Below, piece by piece: positions 26,828-35,191 of a stretch of 64,000 bases of DNA; positions within the stretch are counted from its first letter, which is position 1, and each line of letters starts with the position of its first letter. The DNA is from Flavobacteriales bacterium (GTDB taxonomy: Bacteria > Bacteroidota > Bacteroidia > Flavobacteriales > UBA7312): contig JADHMQ010000001.1 of NCBI GenBank assembly GCA_016779935.1, forward strand, positions 62,001 to 126,000. Reading direction: 5' to 3'. The notes below the pieces were generated by a model. That model did no database searches, had not been told where the DNA came from, and saw only the letters and a list, made by a program, of their open reading frames with translations. A program made the translations under genes and the position numbers.

Positions 26828-27010
26828 ATGGCTAAGAAAGGAAATAGAGTTCAAGTAATTTTAGAGTGTACAGAGCATAAATCATCTGGAATGCCAGGTA
26901 CATCACGTTATGTAACTACTAAGAACAAAAAAAATACACCGGACAGAATGGAGTTGAAAAAATTCAATCCTATTCTTAAGAAAATGACGGTTCATAAAGA
27001 AATTAAGTAA
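26828..27010 (+). CDS. rpmG: Ribosomal protein L33
   Basis: 60-aa L33 of the large ribosomal subunit ([44 protein letters not shown]). It is the type with few Cys: the four zinc-binding cysteines are absent (only one Cys), so this is the zinc-independent form. It heads an operon with the DUF4295 protein (20-nt gap), ftsY and rimO. Confidence 0.96.
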   Translation: MAKKGNRVQVILECTEHKSSGMPGTSRYVTTKNKKNTPDRMELKKFNPILKKMTVHKEIK

Positions 27011-27030
27011 GAAACTAAAGCTAATATACT

Positions 27031-27186
27031 ATGGCAAAGAAGGCAGTAGCATCTTTACAAAAAAGAGGAGCAAAAGATTTTACAAAAGTAATAAAGATGA
27101 CTAAGTCTGAGAAGACTGGTTCTTATTCATTTAAATCTGAAATCGTACCAAAAGATAAGGTAAACGATTATTTAGCAAAAAAATAA
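27031..27186 (+). CDS. DUF4295 family small basic protein
   Basis: 51-aa protein, very rich in Lys (MAKKAVASLQKRGAKDFTKV ... SFKSEIVPKDKVNDYLAKK). It matches the DUF4295 family, a small protein of unknown function that in Bacteroidota sits between rpmG and ftsY, as it does here (20 nt after rpmG, 73 nt before ftsY). The size, charge and company suggest association with the ribosome or the SRP receptor; that is inference. A 14-nt perfect palindrome starts right after its stop codon. Confidence 0.85.
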   Translation: MAKKAVASLQKRGAKDFTKVIKMTKSEKTGSYSFKSEIVPKDKVNDYLAKK

Positions 27187-27200
27187 TTCCAATATTGGAA
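27187..27200. other. 14-nt perfect palindrome after the DUF4295 gene
   Basis: TTCCAATATTGGAA begins at the base after the stop codon and reads the same on both strands. It could be an operator-like site or part of an mRNA hairpin ahead of ftsY. Confidence 0.6.
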
Positions 27201-27213
27201 ATCACATGGGTTT

Positions 27214-27238
27214 AAGCTTCTTGAAAAAGAGGCTTTTT
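27214..27238 (+). terminator. Possible attenuator or weak terminator before ftsY
   Basis: A 7-bp stem AAGCTTC/GAGGCTT (one G-T pair) with an 8-nt loop is followed by a short T-run. It sits between the DUF4295 gene and ftsY, so it may reduce read-through from the ribosomal-protein genes rather than end the operon. Confidence 0.45.
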
Positions 27239-27259
27239 CTGTTCTAAACATTATCAGTT

Positions 27260-28210
27260 ATGGGGATATTCGGTTTTTTTTCAAAAGACAAAAAAGAAAA
27301 GCTTGACAAAGGTTTAGAGAAAACAAAAGAAAGTGTTTTTGAAAAGCTTTCCAGAGCTGTAGGAGGTAAATCAAAGGTTGATGAAGCTTCATTAGACGAC
27401 ATAGAAGAAGCACTAATCACTTCTGATATAGGTGTTGAAACATCCCTGAAAATTATTGAGCGTTTAGAAGAAAGAGTAGCAAAAGATAAATATGTTGACG
27501 CTAACGAATTAAACACTATTCTGAAAGATGAAATTAGCCGTTTGCTTGAAGAAAGTCACAATACCAACGAAACAGACTTTGTAGTTCCAGAAAAACAAGT
27601 GCCACATGTCATAATGGTTGTTGGTGTGAACGGAGTAGGTAAAACAACAACTATTGGAAAATTAGCCTATCAATTAAAAAAGGCTGGCAAATCAGTGGTT
27701 TTAGGAGCTGCAGACACCTTTAGAGCAGCTGCTGTTGATCAATTAGTGATTTGGTCCGAACGAGTAGGTGTAGAGATAGTAAAGCAAGATATGGGTTCTG
27801 ATCCGGCATCAGTTGCATTTGACACCTTACAGTCTGCCAAAGCTAAAAACGCCGATGTTGTAATTATAGACACCGCAGGTCGTTTACACAACAAGGTTAA
27901 TCTTATGAATGAGCTAACAAAAATTAGAAACGTGATGGCAAAGGTAATTCCTGATGCACCCCACGATGTAATGCTTGTTTTAGATGCTTCAACAGGTCAA
28001 AATGCTATTGAACAAGCCAAACAATTCACTCTAGCTACTAAGGTCGATTCTTTAGCTCTTTCTAAACTAGACGGAACTGCCAAAGGCGGCGTTGTAATCG
28101 GTATTTCTGACCAATTTAAAATACCAGTAAGATATATAGGTGTGGGTGAAGGAATGGAAGATTTGCAAGTGTTTAACACCAAAGAGTTTGTGGACTCATT
28201 ATTTAATTAA
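27260..28210 (+). CDS. ftsY: Signal recognition particle receptor FtsY
   Basis: 316-aa SRP GTPase that receives ribosome-SRP complexes at the inner membrane for co-translational insertion. A short basic N-terminal region replaces the long acidic A domain of E. coli. The NG domain follows, with the P-loop VGVNGVGKTTT (~121-131), DTFRAAAVDQL, DTAGRLHNK, SKLDGTAKGG and the C-terminal GVGEGMEDLQVF. Its partner ffh is also in this window (47451-48797). It precedes rimO by 2 nt. Confidence 0.97.
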   Translation: MGIFGFFSKDKKEKLDKGLEKTKESVFEKLSRAVGGKSKVDEASLDDIEEALITSDIGVETSLKIIERLEERVAKDKYVDANELNTILKDEISRLLEESHNTNETDFVVPEKQVPHVIMVVGVNGVGKTTTIGKLAYQLKKAGKSVVLGAADTFRAAAVDQLVIWSERVGVEIVKQDMGSDPASVAFDTLQSAKAKNADVVIIDTAGRLHNKVNLMNELTKIRNVMAKVIPDAPHDVMLVLDASTGQNAIEQAKQFTLATKVDSLALSKLDGTAKGGVVIGISDQFKIPVRYIGVGEGMEDLQVFNTKEFVDSLFN

Positions 28211-28212
28211 AT

Positions 28213-29523
28213 ATGAGAACAAAATCACTCAAAAAGAATAAAATCAACGTCATTACATTAGGATGTTCTAAGAACATATATGATTCTGAGGTGCTAATGG
28301 GTCAGTTGAAGGCTAATGATATGGAAGTTGAGCATGAATCTACTAATGATGACGCCAATATTGTAGTTGTAAATACATGTGGTTTTATAGATAATGCTAA
28401 AGAAGAATCAGTAAATACCATACTCGAGCAAGCAAATCGAAAAGCAAATGGACAAATCGAAAAGCTATTCGTTACAGGATGTCTTTCTGAGAGGTATAAA
28501 CCAGATTTAGAAAAAGAAATTACCGATGTTGACCAATTCTTTGGCACAACAGATTTGCCTAAATTATTACAAGCTCTAGGTGCCGACTATAAGCATGAAC
28601 TTATTGGAGATAGGTTAACCACTACACCAAAACATTATGCTTTTCTAAAAATAGCAGAAGGATGTGACAGACCATGTTCCTTTTGTGCTATTCCCTTGAT
28701 GCGTGGTAAACATAAATCTAAACCCATTGAAGATTTAGTAGTTGAAGCTGAAAACTTGGCTAAAAACGGTGTTAAAGAACTTATTTTAATTGCTCAAGAT
28801 TTGACCTACTACGGTTTAGACTTGTATAAATCAAGAAGGTTAGCCGATTTATTAACTGCCTTATCACAAGTGGATGGGGTAGAGTGGATTCGTTTGCACT
28901 ATGCCTTCCCTACAGGCTTTCCGGAAGATGTTTTGCAGGTAATACGAGAAAACGACAAAGTCTGTAATTACATAGATATTCCTTTGCAGCACATCAGTGA
29001 TTCAGTATTGAAGTCTATGCGAAGAGGAACTACACATGAAAAAACGGATGCATTATTAGAAAAATTTAGAAAAGAAGTGCCGGGAATGACAATTAGGACT
29101 TCTTTAATCGTTGGCTATCCAGGAGAAACAGAAGAGGATTTCCAAGAGCTTAAAGACTGGGTTAGCAATACAAAGTTCGATAGGTTAGGTGTATTTACCT
29201 ATTCACATGAAGAAAATACACATGCTTTTTTGCTAGAAGATGATGTTCCAGAAGGAGTTAAGCATCAAAGAGCAGAGGAGATAATGGAAATACAAAGTGA
29301 TATTTCATATCAACTAAATCAAGAGAAAGTAGGTAAAACCCTTAAGGTCTTATTTGATAGGAAAGAAGGAGAGTATTTTATTGGTAGAACTGAGTTTGAT
29401 TCTCCTGATGTAGACAATGAAGTTTTAGTAAAAGCCAAAGACACATATGTAAGAATGGGTGATTTTGCAAATGTCAAAATTACCAATGCCGATTATTATG
29501 ATTTGTATGGCGAATTAGCCTAA
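28213..29523 (+). CDS. rimO: Ribosomal protein S12 methylthiotransferase RimO
   Basis: 436-aa radical SAM enzyme that adds a methylthio group to an Asp of ribosomal protein S12. The N-terminal MTTase domain holds three cluster cysteines (C18 in LGCSKN, C56 in NTCGF, C90 in TGCLS). The radical SAM site is EGCDRPCSFCAIP (C151, C155, C158), and the C-terminal TRAM domain begins near residue 370. LGCSKN and FTYSHEENT fit RimO rather than MiaB. It ends the rpmG operon, and its last 4 nt overlap the stop of the convergent lipoprotein gene. Confidence 0.95.
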   Translation: MRTKSLKKNKINVITLGCSKNIYDSEVLMGQLKANDMEVEHESTNDDANIVVVNTCGFIDNAKEESVNTILEQANRKANGQIEKLFVTGCLSERYKPDLEKEITDVDQFFGTTDLPKLLQALGADYKHELIGDRLTTTPKHYAFLKIAEGCDRPCSFCAIPLMRGKHKSKPIEDLVVEAENLAKNGVKELILIAQDLTYYGLDLYKSRRLADLLTALSQVDGVEWIRLHYAFPTGFPEDVLQVIRENDKVCNYIDIPLQHISDSVLKSMRRGTTHEKTDALLEKFRKEVPGMTIRTSLIVGYPGETEEDFQELKDWVSNTKFDRLGVFTYSHEENTHAFLLEDDVPEGVKHQRAEEIMEIQSDISYQLNQEKVGKTLKVLFDRKEGEYFIGRTEFDSPDVDNEVLVKAKDTYVRMGDFANVKITNADYYDLYGELA

Positions 29524-29933
29524 TTTTCTTCCTTCAAAAATGTTTTTGGAGTAGGACTGACTTCGTTTATTACTCTAATCTCTGAGCCACTAATTTTTGC
29601 GTAGTAAATCAAGCTAATTTCTTTATCTTTATTTGTGAATTCAAGGTTGTAGTAGCTATTATATTTAATATAATCTGATAATTCTAAATCGTTTGCTTTA
29701 CAAGAGTCAATATAGCTTAGGCTAGTTTTTCCTGTACTTTTAAAACGTTCTAAAATAATATCGTCTTCAGAAACAATCATTTTTTCCGTAACACCAGTAG
29801 AATCGGAATAGAGCCAACTGCCAAATAGCCATTCAGGAGGCGTCATGCTAGGTTCGGGTTTTACGACTTCTTTGTCTGGTTTGCAGGAAAAAAGAAAGAA
29901 AAATAGTGTTAGTAATGGAAAAAATATTTTCAT
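29520..29933 (-). CDS. Small lipoprotein of unknown function
   Basis: 137 aa with a lipobox (FFLFSC, C17). The mature part has WLFGSWLYSDSTGVTEKMIV, a start often seen in lipocalin-like Bacteroidota lipoproteins, and a run of predicted beta strands ending in VNEVSPTPKTFLKEEN. A lipocalin-type fold is a guess. It overlaps rimO tail-to-tail by 4 nt and may be co-transcribed with the exported protein upstream at 29968-30525 (34-nt gap). Confidence 0.65.
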   Translation of the reverse strand: MKIFFPLLTLFFFLFSCKPDKEVVKPEPSMTPPEWLFGSWLYSDSTGVTEKMIVSEDDIILERFKSTGKTSLSYIDSCKANDLELSDYIKYNSYYNLEFTNKDKEISLIYYAKISGSEIRVINEVSPTPKTFLKEEN

Positions 29934-29967
29934 GGTTAAAATGATTTAAGACTGCTAAGGTATTAAA

Positions 29968-30525
29968 TTATTCAATTTTAACAAGATTAATTTTCCCTTG
30001 TTTATCAAATACAAAGTGACCTTTGCAAAATATTTTATTCTTCATCTTTCTATTAAACTCTGCTCTAAGTTTTGGCGGCACTTTGAATTCCATTTTATTA
30101 TGGTAGCTATATTGTCCTGTTTTTATTTTTGAAATAGATTCCCCCACAGGTTCAGAAAGATAGAATTCATTGATGAGAATCATTTCAAATTTCTCTAGAG
30201 ATGGTTTCTGTAAAATCACTTCAAGAAGCTCAAACTCCCTATCAGAAACATCCTGTGGTGGGTAAGCAAAAATTGTTTCTTTAACTTTCAGTTGGTAACG
30301 ATTACCCCATTCAAAATCAAAACCCTTAACATAATCCACATATGGGTTATCGGAAACAAGAGTTAAATCCATAAAAAAAGCACCATTAGATAATTTCATA
30401 TAGGGTTCAATTATTATGATTTGTTCACTTACTTTATCTTCTTTGTTTTGAGAAAAATTCTCTATTTCTTGAGTGAATGCTGAAAGAGAAATGAGAATCA
30501 ATAATAAGGTAATGCTCTTTTTCAT
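29968..30525 (-). CDS. Exported protein with DUF4377-like domain
   Basis: 185 aa with a signal peptide (LLLILISLSAFTQ). The segment VKGFDFEWGNRYQLKVKET followed by PPQDVSDREFELLEVI resembles the DUF4377 domain found in many bacterial envelope proteins. The C-terminal half (FNRKMKNKIFCKGHFVFDKQ) is not recognised. The function is unknown. It is divergent from bshC, sharing a 74-nt intergenic region with it. Confidence 0.6.
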   Translation of the reverse strand: MKKSITLLLILISLSAFTQEIENFSQNKEDKVSEQIIIIEPYMKLSNGAFFMDLTLVSDNPYVDYVKGFDFEWGNRYQLKVKETIFAYPPQDVSDREFELLEVILQKPSLEKFEMILINEFYLSEPVGESISKIKTGQYSYHNKMEFKVPPKLRAEFNRKMKNKIFCKGHFVFDKQGKINLVKIE

Positions 30526-30585
30526 GATTTAATAACGTTATGTAGTCTAATCTTATTTGAATGTAAATATAAAACTCATTTTATG

Positions 30586-30593
30586 TACTTTTG
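30586..30593 (+). promoter_or_regulatory. -7 promoter box of bshC
   Basis: TACTTTTG fits TAnnTTTG and ends 6 nt before the GTG start. The nearest TTTG upstream (30556-30559) is 26 nt away, longer than usual. If active, this promoter makes a leaderless bshC mRNA. Confidence 0.5.
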
Positions 30594-30599
30594 CCTCAA

Positions 30600-32129
30600 G
30601 TGAGTTCAGATAACATACCATATACCAAAATTAGTATCTTTAGTAAGCTTGTGCAAGACTATTTAGTTCAAAATGAGAGTCTATCTCCATTTTATAATAG
30701 AAATAGTAGTATTGAAAATTTCCTTCCTCAAATACTAGAGAAAGAAAAGGAACTAATTAACAGAGACATATTGGTAGAAGTTTTAAATGATCAATATAAA
30801 GGGGTAGAGTTATCAGAAAATACGAAGGATAATATTTCATCCCTTTCTAATAACAAAACTTTTACGATTACTACAGGACATCAATTATGTTTGTTTTCAG
30901 GACCACTTTATTGTATCTACAAGATAATATCGGCAATAAACCTATCTCAGCAATTAAAAGAAAAGTATCCTTCCTATCATTTTGTGCCTGTATTTTGGAT
31001 GGCATCAGAAGACCATGATTTAGAAGAGGTGAATCATATTCATTTATTTGGAAAAAAAATACTGTGGAACACTCCTCAGACTGGTGCGGTAGGACGAATG
31101 AAACTTTCAGGAATAGATGCTGTTATTGAAGAATTGATTCTGCTAATGGGTAAAGGAGAAAATGCTGAAGCTATGAGTAGTATGCTTACAACAGCGTATT
31201 CTGCTGAGAATAACCTAGCGCAGGCAAGTCGAATTTTTATAAATACTCTATTTAAAGAAGATGGGCTTGTTATCATTGATGGCGATGATGCTAGATTAAA
31301 AAAGCAAATAACACCCTTGATAAAAAAGGATGTTATTGAAAAGAAGTTTTATCCGCTTTTACAAGAGCAATCCAATAAATTAGGAAAGGATTATAAAGTT
31401 CAAGCATTTGTAAGAGAAATAAACTTTTTTGAATTAAACAAATCTAATAGGCAACGGATAGAAGTGCCAGTAGAAATATCTATTATTGATAAATACCCTG
31501 AGAGATTCAGTCCAAATGTATTGATGAGGCCTTTGTATCAAGAGAGCATCCTGCCAAATATTGCATATGTAGGTGGTGGAGCAGAAATAGCATATTGGAT
31601 GCAGCTCAAAAGTATTTTTGAATCTGAGCGTATACCTTTTCCTATACTGGTTTTACGAAATTCGGCAATAGTGATTTCAGATAAGCATAATGAAAAATTA
31701 AAAAGTCTTGGATTTTCTTCAAATGACTTATTTAGTTCTGAACATGAGCTGCATAGTCAATACATTTCCAGACAAAGTGATGCTAAATCTATTGATGAAG
31801 TGGTGGAGCAACTAGAAGATGCTTTTGAAAGGATAAAATCTACCTATTCAGATGCTGCATATCAACAAATTATTGAAGCAGAGCAACAACGCCATAGAAA
31901 GTCAATAGATGCAATGCGTAAAAAGCTAAATAAGGTAGAAAAGCAAAAGCATAAAAGTGCATTGGATCAACTATCCAAGATTAAAGCACAGTATTTTCCA
32001 AATAATGGATTACAAGAAAGGCATGAAAATATCATTGCTTTTTATTTAAATTATGGTGATAACTTTATCAAAAAAATGAAGGTAGAGCTCAATCCACTAG
32101 ATTCAAATTTTGTAGTTTTAGCCCTTTAA
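30600..32129 (+). CDS. bshC: Bacillithiol biosynthesis cysteine-adding enzyme BshC
   Basis: 509-aa enzyme proposed to add cysteine to GlcN-malate in the last step of bacillithiol synthesis. Family motifs are TITTGHQLCLFSGPLYCIYK, PVFWMASEDHDLEEVNHIH and YVGGGAEIAYWMQL, with a coiled-coil region near 400-460 (EQQRHRKSIDAMRKKLNK). No ATG fits: the GTG at 30600 gives the family-typical N-terminus, while an in-frame TTG at 30591 falls inside the promoter box. guaA follows after 12 nt. bshB1 is at 2721-3428. Confidence 0.93.
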   Translation: MSSDNIPYTKISIFSKLVQDYLVQNESLSPFYNRNSSIENFLPQILEKEKELINRDILVEVLNDQYKGVELSENTKDNISSLSNNKTFTITTGHQLCLFSGPLYCIYKIISAINLSQQLKEKYPSYHFVPVFWMASEDHDLEEVNHIHLFGKKILWNTPQTGAVGRMKLSGIDAVIEELILLMGKGENAEAMSSMLTTAYSAENNLAQASRIFINTLFKEDGLVIIDGDDARLKKQITPLIKKDVIEKKFYPLLQEQSNKLGKDYKVQAFVREINFFELNKSNRQRIEVPVEISIIDKYPERFSPNVLMRPLYQESILPNIAYVGGGAEIAYWMQLKSIFESERIPFPILVLRNSAIVISDKHNEKLKSLGFSSNDLFSSEHELHSQYISRQSDAKSIDEVVEQLEDAFERIKSTYSDAAYQQIIEAEQQRHRKSIDAMRKKLNKVEKQKHKSALDQLSKIKAQYFPNNGLQERHENIIAFYLNYGDNFIKKMKVELNPLDSNFVVLAL

Positions 32130-32141
32130 TAAATGCACTAG

Positions 32142-33677
32142 ATGGCTCAAGAAAAGATACTAATTTTAGATTTCGGTTCTCAATATACTCAACTCATTGC
32201 TCGAAGAGTTAGGGAGTTAAATATTTACTCAGAAATACATCCATTTAACAACCCACCAGAAATTACCGCTGATTTTAAGGGTGTTATCCTTTCAGGGAGT
32301 CCTTTTTCTGTTCGTGATGAGAACGCGCCCATACCAAATCTTGAAGGCATTAAAGGTGTCTTGCCGCTTTTAGGTGTGTGTTATGGTGCTCAACATTTAG
32401 CTAAGATAAATGGGGGTGAAGTCTTACCCTCAAAGATTCGAGAATACGGAAGAGCAAACCTTTCATATGTAAATAATTCAAACCCTTTATTTGCTAATAT
32501 TTCTGAAGGGTCTCAAGTATGGATGAGCCATGGTGATACCATAACTTCATTACCAGAATCATTTGAAATAATAGCTTCAACTAAAGATGTTAAAGTAGCT
32601 GGTTATCAATGTGTTAATGAAGATACTTTTGCCATTCAGTTTCACCCTGAAGTATATCATTCTACGGATGGTAAAACCTTACTATCAAACTTTTTGCTGA
32701 ATATCTGTAAGTGTTCACAAGACTGGACGCCAGACTCTTTTGTTCAACGTACAGTTGATGATTTAAAAGCCAAATTAGGTAATGATAAAGTGGTGCTTGG
32801 TTTATCGGGTGGAGTAGATTCAACAGTGGCTGGTGTGTTACTAAATAAGGCCATAGGAAAAAACCTTTATTGCATTTTTGTCGATAATGGATTACTTAGA
32901 AAAGGTGAGTTTGAAAGCGTTTTAGAACAGTATAAGGGAATGGGCTTAAATGTTAAAGGGGTTGATGCTAAAAGCCGTTTCTATGAAGTTCTTGATGGCA
33001 TCAGTGATCCTGAAGCTAAACGAAAAGCTATTGGAAATAAATTTATAGATGTCTTTGATGATGAAGCCCATTTAATAAAAGACGTAAAGTGGTTAGCACA
33101 AGGAACCATTTATCCGGATGTTATTGAATCCCTTTCTGCTACTGGAGGACCATCTGCGACTATTAAATCACATCACAATGTCGGTGGTTTACCTGATTAC
33201 ATGAAACTAAAGGTTGTAGAACCATTAAACACATTATTCAAAGATGAGGTCAGGAGAATTGGTCGCTCTATGGATATTGATGATGAACTTTTGGGAAGAC
33301 ATCCATTTCCAGGTCCCGGTCTTGCCATTAGGATTTTAGGTGATATTACAGCAGAAAAAGTGAGGATTTTACAAGAGGTTGATCACATTTTTATATCTAA
33401 TCTAATATCAGATGGTTTATATGATGATGTGTGGCAAGCAGGAGCTATATTCCTTCCTGTTCAATCTGTTGGAGTGATGGGCGATGAACGTACCTATGAA
33501 AACGCAGTTGCACTAAGGGCTGTTGCCTCCACTGATGGGATGACTGCAGATTGGGTTCATTTGCCGTATGAGTTTTTAGCAAAGGTTTCCAATGAAATAA
33601 TCAATAAAGTAAAAGGTATAAATAGGGTGGTATATGATATAAGCTCAAAACCACCAGCTACTATCGAGTGGGAATAA
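32142..33677 (+). CDS. guaA: GMP synthase (glutamine-hydrolysing)
   Basis: 511-aa enzyme that converts XMP to GMP using glutamine and ATP. The N-terminal class I amidotransferase domain has the nucleophile in [10 protein letters not shown] (C80) and the partner HPE in [10 protein letters not shown]. The ATP pyrophosphatase domain starts with the loop [11 protein letters not shown] (~217-227). The C-terminal dimerisation part ends in the usual [11 protein letters not shown]. Length and order are standard. It is probably co-transcribed with bshC, 12 nt upstream. Confidence 0.98.
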   Translation: MAQEKILILDFGSQYTQLIARRVRELNIYSEIHPFNNPPEITADFKGVILSGSPFSVRDENAPIPNLEGIKGVLPLLGVCYGAQHLAKINGGEVLPSKIREYGRANLSYVNNSNPLFANISEGSQVWMSHGDTITSLPESFEIIASTKDVKVAGYQCVNEDTFAIQFHPEVYHSTDGKTLLSNFLLNICKCSQDWTPDSFVQRTVDDLKAKLGNDKVVLGLSGGVDSTVAGVLLNKAIGKNLYCIFVDNGLLRKGEFESVLEQYKGMGLNVKGVDAKSRFYEVLDGISDPEAKRKAIGNKFIDVFDDEAHLIKDVKWLAQGTIYPDVIESLSATGGPSATIKSHHNVGGLPDYMKLKVVEPLNTLFKDEVRRIGRSMDIDDELLGRHPFPGPGLAIRILGDITAEKVRILQEVDHIFISNLISDGLYDDVWQAGAIFLPVQSVGVMGDERTYENAVALRAVASTDGMTADWVHLPYEFLAKVSNEIINKVKGINRVVYDISSKPPATIEWE

Positions 33678-33706
33678 TATTTATTCAATAAGTTAGTTAC
33701 TGAACT

Positions 33707-35110
33707 ATGGGAGTGTTTAGGGTGATTTTAGTTTTTTCTTTTCTCTGTTTGAGTATATTTTCAAATGCACAGACTAAAGATACAATTATTGATGGAAATC
33801 CATTTATGATTCACACTGTGGAACCTAGAGAAACACTATATGGAATTTCAAGGCTATACAATGCGGAGTTAAATGATTTAGTTATTTCTAATCCAGTAGT
33901 TATTCAAGGCCTTCAAATAGGATACAGATTGTTAGTTCCTGTTAGGAAACCAATATCACAAAAAAAGGAATCCGAATTAGTACCTCCGATAAATGAAGAT
34001 ACGTTCGGAATAAAAAGACCTATCAAAGATTTTTTTGTGACAGATACGCTAATTCACGATAGTAATGCTATTTACATCAGTCCATATATAGATACATCAT
34101 TAATGAGAGTAGCTGTAATTTTGCCCTTTTATCTTGATTTAAACGATTCTCTAAAATCCAACAACGGAAAGCAAATGATTTACCCCAAGTCTGAAACAGC
34201 ACTTGATTTTTACTTTGGGTTTAAACTAGCCATAGATTCTCTAGAAAAGTTAGGCTATAACATTGACTTAAAAACATACGATGCTCCAAACGATTCTGTT
34301 TTTGAATCTATATTAAATCAAAATTTACTCTACGATAGAGAATATATTTTTGGTCCAATTTACATTAGGCAATTTGAAGAATTGGCAAAATATTACGGTT
34401 ATGATGCCAATAAAAAGTTAATATCTCCATTGTCTTACAAAAGTGTGCAAGGAAATTATATTAATGTTTTTCAAACTGTGCCATTGTCAGAAGTTCAATT
34501 GGATACCTTGATTGAAAATCTATTGTTCAAATACAGGAATGACCAAATAATCATTCTAGGTAATAGCAATGAAGAAAAATTATACTCCTACTCAAAAAAT
34601 AAACTCAGTAGTTATATATTACAAAAAAGGTGTGAGTCTTATATGTTTAGTGAAGACCAATTAGAAAATCGTGACTTTCTAAAAGATAAATTAAAAGAAG
34701 ATCGTAACGTTATACTGATACCATCTAACAGCCGTTCTTTTGTAAGTAGAATACTACCAATGCTTGCAAGTATGCAGGATACTTCCTTTACGGTTTTTGG
34801 GCTTGATTCGTGGAATAGGTTTAACAACTTAGATTATGACGATTTAGAAAAGCTAAATGTTCATATCCCTAGAAACTTCTCTTATCAAAATAGCGATTTG
34901 TATTCGTCTTTTACCAGAAAATTCTACGATTGGTATTTTTCTTACCCCAATAAATATGCATTTTCAGCCTATCAGCAAGCACTTTATTTTTTATCAAATG
35001 ACTTTCAAAAACTGATGTTCTTCAGTTCATTCAAAAATTCTAATTTGAAATCCAATTTTAGATTTGATATCACCCAATTCCAAAATTACGAGCAAATTTC
35101 ATCCAATTAG
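33707..35110 (+). CDS. LysM and periplasmic-binding-protein-like exported protein
   Basis: 467 aa with a signal peptide (LVFSFLCLSIFSNAQ). A LysM motif follows (HTVEPRETLYGISRLYN ... GYRLLVPV, about 36-85), suggesting peptidoglycan binding. From about residue 135 a type 1 periplasmic-binding fold seems present (MRVAVILPFYLDLND, YFGFKLAIDSLEKLGYNIDL, REYIFGPIY). This LysM plus ligand-binding arrangement occurs in Bacteroidota; its ligand is unknown. It lies 29 nt after guaA. Confidence 0.75.
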   Translation: MGVFRVILVFSFLCLSIFSNAQTKDTIIDGNPFMIHTVEPRETLYGISRLYNAELNDLVISNPVVIQGLQIGYRLLVPVRKPISQKKESELVPPINEDTFGIKRPIKDFFVTDTLIHDSNAIYISPYIDTSLMRVAVILPFYLDLNDSLKSNNGKQMIYPKSETALDFYFGFKLAIDSLEKLGYNIDLKTYDAPNDSVFESILNQNLLYDREYIFGPIYIRQFEELAKYYGYDANKKLISPLSYKSVQGNYINVFQTVPLSEVQLDTLIENLLFKYRNDQIIILGNSNEEKLYSYSKNKLSSYILQKRCESYMFSEDQLENRDFLKDKLKEDRNVILIPSNSRSFVSRILPMLASMQDTSFTVFGLDSWNRFNNLDYDDLEKLNVHIPRNFSYQNSDLYSSFTRKFYDWYFSYPNKYAFSAYQQALYFLSNDFQKLMFFSSFKNSNLKSNFRFDITQFQNYEQISSN

Positions 35111-35156
35111 TAGTTGATTTCGCGTCTAACTAACTTAGTAAAAGCTAATAATTGAG

Positions 35157-35164
35157 TATATTTG
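35157..35164 (+). promoter_or_regulatory. -7 promoter box of the surface-protein locus
   Basis: TATATTTG, 27 nt before the TTG start at 35192. At the 19-nt spacing upstream the sequence is TTA (35135-35137), a near match to TTG. Confidence 0.5.
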
Positions 35165-35191
35165 TACACGACCATAAGTTAACCTTAACAG

